Shown piece by piece: positions 36,505 to 49,963 of a DNA stretch of 64,000 nucleotides. Source of the DNA: Lineus longissimus (lineage: Eukaryota; Nemertea; Pilidiophora; Heteronemertea; Lineidae); assembly GCF_910592395.1 (NCBI RefSeq), contig NC_088309.1, forward strand, positions 26,974,599-27,038,598, in the 5' to 3' direction. Both the position numbers and the translations under genes were made by a program. The stretch's first letter is position 1, and every line of letters begins with the position of its first letter. The notes beneath the pieces are model-generated. The model worked only from the letters and a program-made list of their open reading frames with translations, was not told the origin of the DNA and ran no database searches.

Positions 36505-36871
36505 GTAAGTCCATCGATTAGTTTCAGATGCATAATTTTCTTTTAAAGGATGAAAATTGGATGAGTTTTAACAAGTGTTATGTAACTTCTTTTTCGTTCA
36601 CCAGATGGACAGTCCTATTCTGGTGACGAATGCTCTCGTCTGCCTTAAGTCTATTGAACAGTTTTAGAACGTCGGTTTAACTTCTGAAGAACGCCGTTGA
36701 AAGTATATTCATTTCCTGGACATACATATAATTTGAAAAAGTTTTACAGCGCTGATGGTCTTCACCTGGCAGCAGATTGCACGAAGGCCATTAAAAATAA
36801 TGTTAAAAGGCGCAATAGATGTATGTCTGTGATCATTTTATTTTACCTTTTACAAGCACCAAATAGAATAA

Positions 36872-37086
36872 AAGATGTTGATTATATTGAAGAACAGCAG
36901 TGTATCAATATTTGAAATACATGTATGCATACATACAACTTTGAGCAGGGCATCATGAAATATATTTCAGGTGAATATGTGTACATCATTTTCTTGCTAC
37001 TAAGGAATCTAAGATGTTGATTGTATTGAAGAACAGCAGTGTATCAATATTTGAAATACATGTATGCATACACACAACACTTTGAG
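36872..37086 (+). repeat. Direct repeat of about 75 bp, two copies 139-141 bp apart
   Basis: Copies at about 36872-36946 and 37011-37086 both read AAGATGTTGATT, then TATTGAAGAACAGCAGTGTA and TCAATATTTGAAATACATGT, ending ACAACTTTGAG or ACAACACTTTGAG. Only a few differences are seen, so this is a recent segmental duplication. Confidence 0.9.
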
Positions 37087-39299
37087 ATGTAATGTAATTC
37101 TTCATGAATTCTAATTGTGATATCACCAACAACATAACCAAATAAGAATTGTTATACTGTACATTCACGTATGGATATTTCTAGCAATTCTATATCAAAA
37201 TAATAAATAAAATTGAAACTCCGCGATATTTTAGTGCGGCAGCATGTTCTTGAAATCTGCTCTTCCGAAACCGTCTATGATCAGAATTCATATATTCGAA
37301 ATATTATAAAAATGTTAAGCTATTTATGCAGTGTATTTGCATTATGATGCATTCGTCTTGCTGTTCGCCAGCATATCATATACTTTAAAATCATTTCCGT
37401 CACTGATCAGAAAAGCTATTTTTATAATTTATGGTGGAACCCGCCGTGGCTTTCCAAGTCTAAGCCCCAAGTTTGGAGAGGTGACAAATTCGGTTTCAGG
37501 TTAAAATGGGATGAAATTGATTTATTACTCTCTGACACATGTTTCTTCATATATTTATTTAAAAGTCAACCTTTTCGAAATTTAACAGCTAAAGTATACA
37601 TTACTGCAATCCAGGAAAAAACTCGATTTGCAAAATTCCTTTATAATATTCCTGACTCGAATATCACAGGTCTACCGAAATACAGAAGTCATTAATCAAG
37701 CTTTAAACTGACTTTTCGATATGAGAAAATGTGTCAAACTTTATTTTATTGCATTCAATATATGATTATTCAGGTGATGGCTTTGTGGGCGGCCAGTCAC
37801 AAGGGATCTCACCAAACCTACAAACCACTTCATAAAAGCGTCCACCGTGTTGTAACTGATATGCGGACTCCCAACAATTCCCCAGTGTTTGCTATGACAT
37901 TAGGTTATTTAGCATTTTCATCTCAATACGTCAGGCACGTTATGTCTCACAGATGAATCGCGACTTAAAATGGCTAAACCAAGTCCCATAGTTCGCGAGC
38001 AAAGACCGTAAAATTGGTTATTCTCGCAGTGTTGGTCTCATGTGGGAGTGTAAACTGATACGGCGTGAAGAGTAACATGTCCAGTCAAGGTACACACGGG
38101 GATACATTCGCCAGACTAGCCAACGTTTGAAAATTCGACCAGAATTTTATCATGCGGGGATAAAATTTGACACCGTGAAGCGCCGTGCAAGTAAACACTG
38201 TGAATCGGTTTGTGAATCGTCAGGGTGTCAATAAATGGGAGTTTAAAATTTACTAAAGCCGTACGGAGTGTTATAAACTTTAATCAAATAGTTTAAACAA
38301 ATCTGAGAGTTCAAGAATTCCCTATTGGTGATTTGTTGGTTTAAGACTTCTCAAAAATGAAAATGGATATTCCTCTTATGAGTAAATAGCAAACATGGCA
38401 TTATTAGTCCTCCCGTAACCCCTCATGTCCCGCCAAATACCCATTGTCGGAAGTGAAAGATTCTACCAATCTTATTGAAAGATTTCATGAGTGACTTGAG
38501 TGCAAGCACGAATTCGTCTGATTGGTGTTTAAGTAGGTGTTCTTGACTGCCCAACACCGACAATGAAATATTTAAGATATGTTGCTGAGGATTTGATTCG
38601 AGTATACATAACGGAATACATTGATCTTCCGAGTTAGGATTTAGTCGAAGAAGGTAATTATGTAATCTTTACTGCATTAAACGGCATTCTGAATTAGCCT
38701 TCTTTTTGTGTGGTAAGTCGGCATCTTTTGGCATTGCCAACGAGAAAAGGCAAAAAGAAAATGGCAATGAAAGAAGCGTAATCTTCAGCGTAATCGAATA
38801 AGTCTGACCGCTTAGGCAGTTTAACTCGTTTTATATGCAAATCCACAGCACTATATAATCGATGTTGTTTCAATATATCGTATATGGCGATCGCGATGTG
38901 ATGAGTTTCTCAACGCTGACCCGTCGGTAAGAAAATAAATAAAAGAAGGCCAAATTCTGTCAAATTCGTCGGGCCCTGGAAGCCAGTGAAGGAATTCACA
39001 GCATTTCTCTTGCCCACCTGCACTATGCAGTTATCGGAATTCTTGAAGGAGGTAAACTCGCCATTATTGAATCAATATTAATCTGTTTGACACTTAAGTG
39101 GCCATCATTTGACCTTTGTCGCCCCAAGGCGTGAGAATTGTTGTCACTTAAGGAACTTTGCCGATGACTCGGTCTTGTCCACAAAATTGGTCGGTGTTAG
39201 CCGAAGTTACCATCAACGCCGATTCCCGGTGTAAAAGAAGAAAATGTCCCCCTGGAAAAAGTGTTCGGCCCTATTGTATTCTGCTATCTGGTTCTATAG

Positions 39300-39420
39300 A
39301 GGCTATGACCGCCAATAGCTCAGAGATTAAAGCGCATAATAGAATCCATTGTTTCCCGGACATTCTATCCCAGGACATTTTAAACTTCTACACCGGCTCC
39401 CAATTCGATTGGACTGAAAA
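39300..39420 (+). repeat. Diverged dispersed repeat, copy related to 21420-21560
   Basis: GCCAATAGCTCAGAGATTA, then ACATTCTATCCCAGGACATT and TTAAACTTCTACACCGG, align in order with 21479-21545. It overlaps the 140-codon open frame at 39158-39580, which makes that frame less likely to be a host gene. Confidence 0.4.
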
Positions 39421-41239
39421 GCGGAATTACAATCAGTGTCATTCTGGTAAATTCGAGAGATCTACTATGTTTCAAAAATCTTCCCTTGCAACCTCACTGG
39501 GTCTTGTGCGCTATTCATGTTTAAAAGCAATGGCACGCGGGCGCATACGTTGCCTGTTAACCGTAACTGACTTTTCATAACCTTGTTTACAAAATCGTAG
39601 TTCCCGGCCAATGACGAGCGAGCTATACACTAGTAGCCACAATACATCATATACTGTTGTTTGAACATTCAAACAAATCAGTAGCCTTGTGCTTCAACAG
39701 TTGCTTTCAGATTCAGCTTGCAATCGGAAGTCTTGTGTTGATGACAAACCAATGCACTGTCTGCAGCATCTGTGCTTTCCCAACAGCAGGCCTAGAAACC
39801 ATTTGTGCGACCCTGCATGCATGGGCCAGCTTAGGCATCATAAACCCCATCAGCTGTTAGAATATTCCCTATGTTGAATCATGCATTAAAGGTTATGGGG
39901 TTGCAAACATCAGAAATAAACTGTATTCCAGTGCAAGTAGATTTACATGTTTATGAGGAAATCACCATGTGGTGTGATGTGAACATTATCATGGAAATTG
40001 TCGTCTGCGTCAAATTAACCCATTACAGGAAAAAACCAAGCAAATCTTTTTAAAAGAGAACAATGCAATTCGAAATTATATGCATTTACCTCTTTTCGTG
40101 TGGGTAAATCGGTAAATGCGTGTCGCGTGCTTTACCGAACCGTCACAAGAGGATGGCTCCAGTTGACACCATAACCAGCCTTTCCCAAAGCTCGACTTGC
40201 ACATTGATTGTCGTGCCCGCATTTCTTGTCGTATTTCGTTATTTCCCGTCACCTCCACAATCACATTTTGGCCAAATCAAGATGATATATTTGATTCCCT
40301 GTCAGAAATTCCATTTGCCTGAATAGTTAGGGTCAGTTAGAAACGGTAGACTGGTATAAATCACATCAAGCACATGTATTAAACTCACACGACTACTGGT
40401 CAATATCGCAGTATTAGATCATCGCAATTCGCTGATATCTTCGTTGATAGTAACTCCCAGCGTTACTCTTCACAAATAAAGGATTTAGAATGTCCGATAG
40501 CTATCGAGATGTAGTGAAGAAAACAAAAGATTATTCATTAATGTGCAACTCCTATATTACTACTCACAGACCTGAGCAGTCGATCAACCACTCGCAGTCG
40601 CTGTCAATTTCCTCACATGTCAGGTACTGTACACGTAAAGGTTTGACCATAACTTTTTTTCATCAACTCTCCAATATTTTTTTGAACATCACAACTATGT
40701 ATGATCATGCTTTTGCATTCCTTCACTACGGAGCAAAAAACAGAGTTCCATTGCGAGCATCACCGACAAATGTAACGGCCTTGCGTTTGGGTTGCTCAGT
40801 CCTTAGCCATGTTAGCGGCAACCGTAGAAGTCATACGTCTCAGGTGTATCACTAATCAAGTGCCAATTATTCTAGATTGAATATTTAATTGAGTATCAAA
40901 CCAGATCAATATAATTAGTAGCCACAGGCTAGGTATTATGCAATACACGCTTATAATTCAATCAAATAATCTAGTTAATAACAGTCATCTCTCAACGAAT
41001 ACTTCATCAAAAATTTCGCTAATCATTCGCTTCCTTTGCCGTCATCAAAGAAAAACCGAAAATCATTAATGCATTTTTGCTGCCTCCAGAGCTCCTGGTA
41101 AAAATTGACCGTCACAGATGGACTTTCGAACAGCTTTCGTGTTAAAGATGCCAGGCTTGGTTGGATTAAGTCATTGGTGTCTGTTATAGTGTATATATGG
41201 GGTAGCACCCCACATTGGCGAAACCAGACACAATTTCAA

Positions 41240-41330
41240 ATATTTCAGTAGAACAGATTTTTCAGTTATTCATTTAAGTATGAAATAAAAAGGTCGGGCG
41301 GAATTCACTGTTAGAAACTCGCCCAGAACA
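41240..41330 (+). repeat. Dispersed repeat, copy 2 (related to 30561-30650)
   Basis: Same block order as the copy in the IQ-motif gene, in the same orientation. No terminal structure or target-site duplication is visible. Confidence 0.65.
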
Positions 41331-42480
41331 CGCCTTTCCACCTCTTCTGGCGCAGCCTGTAAGATGATGCTCTTCTACCGACCCTGCTCCCTGATTGCAA
41401 CGCATCTCCTTCACAGGGGAACGTCAATTCGAGTGATTGTGTTCGCTCGAATTCCAATAAACACACTAACAAGACATCACAAATAATATCATTTCCACCA
41501 AGCGGAACTAGGCAATCTGATTTGGACTAAAAGGTTTAGTGTCTGGATTGATCTGATAAATAATAGGCATCAAGCTAACTTGGTTAGGATGCTATCATCG
41601 CGGGGGGATGTTAGAGAAGACAGAATCAAATGCTATCCATTGCGGGAGTCAATGGAAATTACGTTATTTCTGCACCTCCGCACCCGGGATTAATTCACTT
41701 AGAGACAATTGAGAAATAAATGCAACTCCTAAGCCCTGGTCCGTGCAAATTGCTTAACCTGGTTGATCCAAATCCACCGCGTCAGAACTGCTAAATTGAA
41801 TCAGCAAGCGCAAATGCTAAAAATTAAGTAAATTGCATTAAAAGTGGCAGAGATGTGGTTGAGGAGTTATCACTTGTCATGATTGGCTTGCATTAGCGTC
41901 TCGGGGGAGATCTCCTTCTTGTTCTGGTAGAAGTTGCCGGAGATGGATGGTGGGGGAAGATGGATGGTCTCCAGAACGCAGGGCAACTCTACAATGTATT
42001 GTGATTGAGGACAAGGCTGGTTTCATCTCAGAATTGTCGATGAACCTTCTTGTTTCTTGAGACCTGAAACTGTTCATCAATTCATTCTGCATCTGTAATT
42101 AGATGAATATTCTCTCTTTTTGAGTCGTTTCTCCCAAACTACCTCATCGAGTTTGTGGCAGAACACGCACTACTACTCGTGTTTATACCCCGTTACATCT
42201 CTGAATATCTTTTGTAAAGGATGATGCAAGTATAGATTTTTATCCAAATAGGCCAGGATATGAAAATGAAGGAAACTCTTTAACACAGAATCGATTTACT
42301 AATTGGCAACTGCCTCGTGGTTCAAGGAATGCAATAGATGAGGCACCCAGACCTGGGGTACTGCTCATTTCGTCTTAGCTTCAGAAAGTGTAGAGGAGAT
42401 GTCAATCCGATGGAATACCTTGGCGATTCTACCATCATCAACGTATCGGCGGGACTATGATGTATTGTTGGACCTTCGTT

Positions 42481-42546
42481 TCAAGAGCTAGCATTTCACT
42501 CGGTACTTGCCATTCAAGAGCTAGCATTTCACTCGGTACTTGCCAT
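42481..42546 (+). repeat. 33-bp tandem duplication
   Basis: Two exact adjacent copies beginning TCAAGAGCTAGCATTTCACT. A recent local duplication in NR2E3 intron 1. Confidence 0.97.
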
Positions 42547-45500
42547 GCATATGCGGATGATGGAAGGGAGCCTGCAGCTGATCCTGGTATGCGATGATGT
42601 TTACGACATGGATGTCGCTGTTTCTGCTACATCATAATTGCCATCTCCACAAGTTAAAGGGTTACATGTAATTGGTAACGCGAGATACCGTTCACCGTCG
42701 GCGGTGAAAGTTGTATTTTGATGCAAGTGGTAAAAGGCACGAACGCTATCAAGTGTTGGACGACTAATTTCCGTGACTGCGGGGGTCAACTTGTTCTATA
42801 ACATGAACAAGCGACAACTTAGGATGAGCATTGTCAAAATAAGCAATTTTAACATTACAAATGACACCTAGTCTTTGAAGACGCCTTTGGCGTTGATTGT
42901 AGATGCTGCCGATAAATGCGGCTTGTTCCTGCTTGAGCATTTTCTGCACTGGGTACCCTGGTGCCTTTCATCCGAAAACATTTCTCTCTCTTCCTTAATA
43001 CACATTCAACGCGTATATGTATCCACGTGCTTAGCGTGGCATGTTTGGCGACCGTCAGACTCTAAATGGCTATAAATATAGTGGACAATATGTAACTTAC
43101 GAGATGAGGAAACGCAGATGGGTGTGACGTTCCATGCACTCTCTTTAACTCAGCATCGTTTTTTACTACAAAACTAGGCCATATGGAAATGTATGCATAT
43201 AAAACGCCATGTTGCGGGGGAGGGATGGGTTATGACAGACGACGAATCAACAGATTATTGGTTTTGTATTATAATGTTTCCAGCAAATCATTGTCTATTT
43301 TACACATATGCGGGCCAAAGAATAGCTCAGCGGAAAGCAGATAATGTTCTCAAAAGTGCATTGACCCATCCCCCAAGCTTTAACGAAACATGGAATATTT
43401 ATTTTTTTCTATATTCCATCATTTCCAAAAACAGAATCTCCCTAAGCAAGGGCAACGCATTTGTAATTATTTTGAAAATACGTGTGACACTACACATGTA
43501 TCACTGTAACTTTTGGAGCTGCCATGCAAGCTCGAAGTTGAATACCTGCTGCGGTCTCAGTTGCGATCCTCTTTGGTCCAATACCTCGTCTCAAATGGAG
43601 GAACCAGTAAATACAGTGAATTCACTCACCAAAAGCTTGATATAATGTTACTTTTAAAGTTTTAATTGGGTCCGAAACCATCGGTGAATCTCCAGCGCGA
43701 TTTAACTTGCCTGATCGCGAGGCCTCCACTGACAGTTAATGTTGTAGCATTGTCAGTCATCGCCTCAAGTCACGATCATTATGTCACAAATCCCTCATCG
43801 CTTTCAATTATCGCAGGATCTCCGATCTACCCCACCACTATCAACGGAAAATAATTACCAGGGTATCACCGGATAGGAAATTGGCGATCCTCAAGGAATT
43901 GCCGCTAAGCCATCAAGAGGTGGCTTATGATGAGGCGGCATAAGTCGGGATTTGTAACACGGGGGAAGATTTCAGCAAGTGGAAGTTTGTCGCCTGAGGC
44001 ATTAGTTTTACGGGCTGCCTTGTCCATTTAATCCGCAAGGGACTTGCCACAAGACATCTTCAAGGGAAATCGAGAAGATTAACACATTGACAAGGATGAA
44101 AACGATTGTGAGGAAGCTTTTCTGTACTTTAGCCGCAAAGGCAATAAAAAGATGTCTTTCGGCAAATTTGAGTGGACTTTTCTCAAAGAACCCTGAAAGT
44201 GAGGCAAACTGATCACCCAGGCATATTCGTTAAATGCAAGATTGACATCGGTTCTACATCTCTCAAAGGAAGAAACTTCTCACTAAAGACTGTTAGATGA
44301 AGAAAGTTGGACAACTTTTCCTCTGGAATTGTAGCGTGCAGTATTGTATATACGGAAGATTGTATATACGTGTGGTCGTTGATTTATCGAACTGATTGAG
44401 AGATGCATTGCTCTTTCTACATGAAAACACTGACATCCTGTGACCAAGTTCCATTCGTTCAGCCCAGTGTTGATCAAGGTATATATTAAGCAGAGTGACA
44501 AATGGTAGGATGTACTGAGATGTACTGAATTGTTAACTGCGGAATTGGTCACTCATGGTACTGAAGTATTTGGAGGTCTACATCCATATATCGACGTGAA
44601 CTAAACGGCATAAACTGAAAGATTATGCATTTCTTTTTATATTCCATCAAATTGTGAGCCCTGAAAGCTAACAGATGGCGTTCAAATGCTTTTTAAACTG
44701 AATCATTTGCATTTTGACATCATCAACTTATAAGGGCACGTTTTGGGATCGTGCCTGAGCTCTGACATATATCTCATTTGGCCAGCAACCAAAGGCCTGG
44801 GACTGTGACTAATGAAACATTAATATACATGTCGATTCATGCCGTCAGAATGCATCAGCCTATTCTGTTCATGGGTTTTCCATAACGCATTGAGATCATA
44901 GACCTAGATCATATTTCAATATTCAAATTGAACCCATCCTATACGGAGCGAACGGGTCTCGTATGGTTATAGGCCGGTGATACATGTGACATTTATTACA
45001 CCCGATTGAGGTTGGTGCAGATACGCTAAGCTTTCTGATGGCAGTGATATTCCAGATTGTGAAGTAAAATTTTGATGATGTCGTTGAATATTCTTTATAA
45101 TAGGAGAGTGTAATTTCTACATCTCAACTAAACGTGTTGCATGGTACATGAGAGAGTAAAGAACAAACATCACTAACTTTTTTAATCAACTGTAAGACCC
45201 CCTCCTGTAGCCCATGAATCAGTTCAATAAAGCATTACCACAACCCGTCTTTACTTTTTACTGGAGAAAAAACAGATGATTGCTTATCAAGAAAAGACAA
45301 AAAGTCATCGCGTTAATAAGGTGTAATTAGAAGTAACGACATGTTGAGATCTAGTGGATTATATTTGAGGTCACGACGCCCGCTTTTGAGCTTATACTAC
45401 CATGATACATGTCTGATATCTAATCCTTGGTAGTCCAACAAGGCCAACTTTTGATGCAAAACAAAGAAAATGAATTATAACGTTGACGTTAGACGCAGAC

Positions 45501-47701
45501 GGGAGATCAGGCTGGCGCCGAACCGGCGGGAAACTCTGCTGAAAATCATTACAATTTGTCAACTTTTGTCTCTCCGCCATCTTGTAATCCCGAGGAAATC
45601 TGGCCGATCTATCATCCTTGGCTCTGAGATCATGATCTCGGTGAGAAAAAGTGGGTGATGAGGAAAACCGCGCAGGAGGCTTCCTATTATGACCTAATGT
45701 TACTTCGATTGCTCATAGAAGTCATTGATTCAAAGTTTGTCAGGTTTCCCTTTGCCGAGGTCTATCCTCTAAAATAGCGGCGCTTTGGATGTTATCCCGA
45801 AAAACCAGCAGGCCGCTCGCACAATCCGAGTTTTAACTGCTACAGCTTAGCGCTTAAAGGATATTTTGGATAACACAACTTGAATGAGACGTGTGTGTTT
45901 TTAAATGAATTGTGCTATTTTTGACATTTGTCAAGGGAAGACATGTTTAATATATACTTTCATATTTTAGTTTGTGTTTTCAGTAAACCGGTGGCCGGTC
46001 ATACTTGAGGTTAGCTGATAAATTCATATCGTGCAATCGATCGATCATCTCGTCATTAGATATTTACTCGTAATTCAATTTTCAACTAAGCTGATCATGG
46101 TATTATCAATTGCATTTGAACCTCATTGAACAAATCATTAATCACCTCAGACCAACGTCACATGACAGAGGACTTGTGACATCATATGTATCTTGTTATT
46201 CGATCTACAATGAGTCGGATGAGCGGTGTTTGGGGGAACAAGATCATATGCCACAGGATTGTTTGAACGGAAATGACGTTGACAGTGACTTTAGCTTTAA
46301 CCTATTTCAATTAACTTCAACGGAGGTGCGCATTGTTCGAATGACATCAATGGGTTTAAATTGGTTCTTTTCAACAGTTTAACCGCAAGAACATTGAATT
46401 AATGTGGCATTATGAGCAGTTGAAAGCAAACTATCGCGAATAGTAACCTCTCCATCGCTCGGGTTCCATGGCAATTCAAGGCAGTGTTGTCTGAGGTAAA
46501 TTTCCTGCCCATGCAGATGTTTTCAAGGCAAATCAAGCAAGTAAATATCCCCAGTATCTGATTGGTTGCCGAACACGTGACGTCATTGAAAGTGTTTAAC
46601 ATGCTTAGTTTCAAGCTCCGTATGACCAAAGAAACAAAGGGACAACATTTTTCACCATAGCGTTATCACCTTTATCATAACATCTCGTTGGATACTCATG
46701 CTGAAGTCATCCTGCAATGGTTAAACAAGTTCTTTTCTGATATGATATAGAGCACCACATCAACGCTTCTCATATATGGCTTAAAAATCACGAAAAGAGT
46801 ATTTACAAATGAGAAATAATGTATTTTCTAAATTGGCTCCGCCAGGGATGATTGCTTTGGTGAAGTGCATATTTGAGCACTTGAAAGATGTCTCAGTGGG
46901 GCATTGTCAGGAATAACCCTAAATGAACGCTTGTTTGATTTCGATCTCAATAGCAAATTCTCTACCGATTCATCATTTTTATTTCATAAAATGATGTTTG
47001 ATATTGCTTGTTACTTGACGGGAGTTGAAAGCAAATGCACCTGGTTGCCTTATAGGTGGGCTGGCCAGACATGGTTAGAACGCAACAACAAAGTAACTGG
47101 GCGTTTGGACGTGTGCGTCACAATGCGGCGGCGGTCGGAAAATGGTATGTGACACTCGAGACGAGATGGGACGATTCATGCATTCATTTGGACAATGCGC
47201 CCATTTTAGCTTGAGGGAGATAGTGGTGGGCTCAAGATAAACAATTTTTGTTTCCAATTTGGACATTTTTGTTGGGGTTCGAGAGGTGTGAGATGTTTGG
47301 TATTATCGCTGTCGTCTGCCGCTTCTGTGATTATGGTGGGTTCTGAAGTTATGTTACATCTGAGTTTATGATGTGTTCACGCAGTCACCTAGATTGATGT
47401 GTATATATGAAGGCAAACGATGGGTATGAACGAAACAATAAAACGGTCAAACAACAAGCGCATTCAATAGTTCAAACGAAAAATGATATCAGTGAGGACC
47501 GGAAGCGACAGGTATATCAACACAACTATTGATAACTATCGGCGTTTTCCATATTTCAGGCAATCCATAATTATAGTTACGTGAAATTGGGTCTTTTGGG
47601 AGTTTTATTTCAGAAGTAGTGGAAGAATTGCATATTTGTCATAATAAATATTTCCTTTATTTCAAGAAAGTTATCAAATTAATTTGTCTACTCTTTTGTA
47701 G

Positions 47702-48011
47702 ATCTGAAGACTGAGCGTAGCACCCCGGACATGATGGAATCACCGCGTCACTCATACACGCCCGATGTCCACGCCATGGTCGGATCGCCCATGCCATCAC
47801 AACCTATCGAAATCAGCGTAACCGCGGGTTCGCCCTCGCAGTGTAGCATGGGACAGGGGAGTCCGGATCCGGGCCATATCAGGAGGAACTCGCCGGGGTT
47901 ACGGTGTGTCGTATGCGGGGACGTCTCAAGCGGGAAACATTACGGGATCCTTGCCTGTAACGGTTGCAGTGGATTCTTTAAAAGGAGTGTGCGACGAAAA
48001 CTAATATACAG
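47702..48011 (+). CDS. NR2E3: NR2E3 ortholog, exon 2: A/B region and first zinc finger (residues 21-124)
   Basis: The acceptor CTACTCTTTTGTAG precedes [20 protein letters not shown], then a Ser/Pro/Gly-rich A/B segment. [20 protein letters not shown] begins the DNA-binding domain. Cys 89, 92, 106 and 109 ligate the first zinc, and CNGCSG followed by [13 protein letters not shown] forms the recognition helix. The exon ends inside the Arg codon 124 (AG/GTGAGG), in phase 2. Confidence 0.97.
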
Positions 48012-49263
48012 GTGAGGATGATGAATTACTTTAATTCATTTTAGGGGGACAGTCGCCGAGAATCAAGAATATTCGATAAGCCAAATTTTGAAGTTGGTGC
48101 GGCTAGCCCGCACCCTACTTCCGGACATGAGGCATTTTCCAGAGGGAGAAAACGGACTTATGGCGTGTTTATGACAAAACGTTTGATTTATTGCTTACGA
48201 AATCCAACAGTCTTCCACACCAGATTACACGTGAAATGAAATATATAATCGGATATTTGAAAAGTCTAGATAGTTCTGGATGAAGTAGAGTTATCAATAG
48301 TTATCAGTGCACTTTATGGATTGTCGCTCGGCCCTTGACGGCGCCAGCAGCTGACGACCGAATGTCACTGCTTCAAACCTTTCGCCGGAGTAAATTGATG
48401 AAGTTTATCATTTCTTGGATATGGCCTTTATTGTGCCTCACGCGAGATATGGCGCTTAATTTTTAAATGCTGCTGAATTCATTGCTAACTTAATGATCAA
48501 TCGAAATGCACTATTTCTGCGTGTGCTGTCCTGTCTCCAAACATGCAATAGGAGGAAATAAACGCCTGCTACCTGATGGTCCATAACACTCTTTAAGCTA
48601 AGTGATGATAATTAACAAAGACCTCTATTAATTAATGCCATAAAACAAAGATGAAGATGGCCGAATAGATGAGAATTCTGATTAATAATTCTGCTTTGGG
48701 CTCGTGAGGATTGTAAGAAAGTGTCAATGACGGCCATAAATCTAGGTAATAAATCCAGATGGTTCGCTTTTTGAATGATTAGGCGGTCTTTGTCGTTAGG
48801 AACAGGAAATTTAATAAAGCCAGTAATGAAGGTGGAGTCGTCTGCGTGCAGAGTGATGGTAAACAGAGGCAATTGGTGTCTTGGAGAATTTCCGCCGGAA
48901 TATTTGATGGCGCGCAAGCAGGTGTTGCGGCGGGCGGTAATTTGGTTTGGCACACTGACGGCGTAGACTAGCAATCTTCAATCAATCCGACTCACGAGTT
49001 GAAGGGATGTTGGCCGCAGACGGTAGGGTCCCTGACCGAACGCTGTCTAATACATCGACAGTCAAGCAAACAAACTGACAAAATGATGGGAGTCCCGACA
49101 CAGATTGATGGAGGGCCCGAAAAATGTGGAAATTTTAAACTATTTGGCTTGTTGGTTATTTGGCTATGTGGATGAAAAGCGACGTTCTAATTCTCTTGTT
49201 CTATCTGGTCAACCTTACAGAGATGGTTTATCATTTACTTTTGCAACTTTTTTCTCTTCCTAG

Positions 49264-49367
49264 ATGCCAAGCGGGAACGGGCATGTGTAACATAGACAAG
49301 GCCCACAGGAACCAGTGCCAAGCTTGTCGGTTAAAGAAGTGTATGTCCATGGGCATGAATAAGGATG
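49264..49367 (+). CDS. NR2E3: NR2E3 ortholog, exon 3: second zinc finger (residues 124-158)
   Basis: After TTTCTCTTCCTAG the exon completes Arg and reads [20 protein letters not shown], then [14 protein letters not shown]. The spacing C-x6-C-x9-C-x2-C has one more residue in the D-box loop than the usual five, as in PNR. The donor is GATG/GTGAGT, in phase 1. It joins exon 4 to give the conserved DAVQNERQPR. Confidence 0.97.
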
Positions 49368-49759
49368 GTGAGTCCATACTAACAAATGATATGTTGCCTG
49401 TTATATTCAAAGCTATGACAACAATACCAAATAGTCTACGCCCTTCCAAGACGTTCACCTTCTGCGAAGTATCCCCTGAAGTCGTTACAACAGTAGGTGT
49501 CGGTTTTATCAACATATACGTGAAATTAAATGAATTTATATGAATTCAGTTGGTTAAGTTTACCTGGATAACCTACGCCAATTGAATAGAGTCAGCCAGG
49601 AAGGCTGTGATAACTCGAAGCCGACGCCTTTACGTGCCACTGATAATTGACATGAGATTCGTACGTGGGTTTTGTATTGGAATATCTCTCTTGACTTTAT
49701 AGCACTTCGAGAGGTTATTACAACAAAACCACAACCTAGTCTTTCCATTTCTGATCCAG

Positions 49760-49963
49760 CTGTCCAGAATGAGCGCCAACCGAGGAACAGTGCCCAAGTA
49801 CGCCAGGACCAGCTTGAGTCGACGCTGGAATCACCCATTACTGCCACAGCTTACACCGTGTCCGCCACACACCCTGCCTTCATGCCTGGAGCGGGCCACC
49901 ATTACATACCAAGATATGTCCATCCTGAACAGATGGAGAGACAGACAAGAGACATTGAACAAG
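49760..49963 (+). CDS. NR2E3: NR2E3 ortholog, exon 4: C-terminal extension and hinge (residues 159-226)
   Basis: The acceptor TTTCTGATCCAG completes Ala, then VQNERQPRNSAQVRQDQLES, the NR2E-type extension after the second finger. The rest is a lineage-variable hinge with many His, Pro, Tyr and Met residues (GAGHHYIPRYVHPEQM). The donor is CAAG/GTTGGT, in phase 1. This donor is weaker than the others in the gene. Confidence 0.95.

Larger units (their letters stand above)
36505..47701 (+). other. NR2E3 intron 1, 11.2 kb, no coding exon found
   Basis: The longest chance frames (39158-39580, 140 codons; 43193-43645, 150 codons) lack splice signals and family resemblance. The intron holds small repeats, listed separately. 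Its size relative to the other introns of the gene (0.1 to 1.6 kb) would suit cis-regulatory elements, which I cannot demonstrate from one sequence. Confidence 0.6.

Noticed and set aside
39158-39580. 140-codon plus-strand open frame in NR2E3 intron 1
   Set aside because: No splice signals, no recognisable domain, and part of it matches a dispersed repeat at 21.4 kb.
43193-43645. 150-codon plus-strand open frame in NR2E3 intron 1
   Set aside because: Composition is AT-driven (Ile, Phe, Tyr, Asn), with no domain and no exon boundaries. Chance is the simplest reading.
47731-48015. Alternative NR2E3 start at the Met pair in exon 2
   Set aside because: Possible, but the exon has a good acceptor at 47701, coding-like residues precede the Met pair, and exon 1 joins in frame. 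I prefer the start at 36444.
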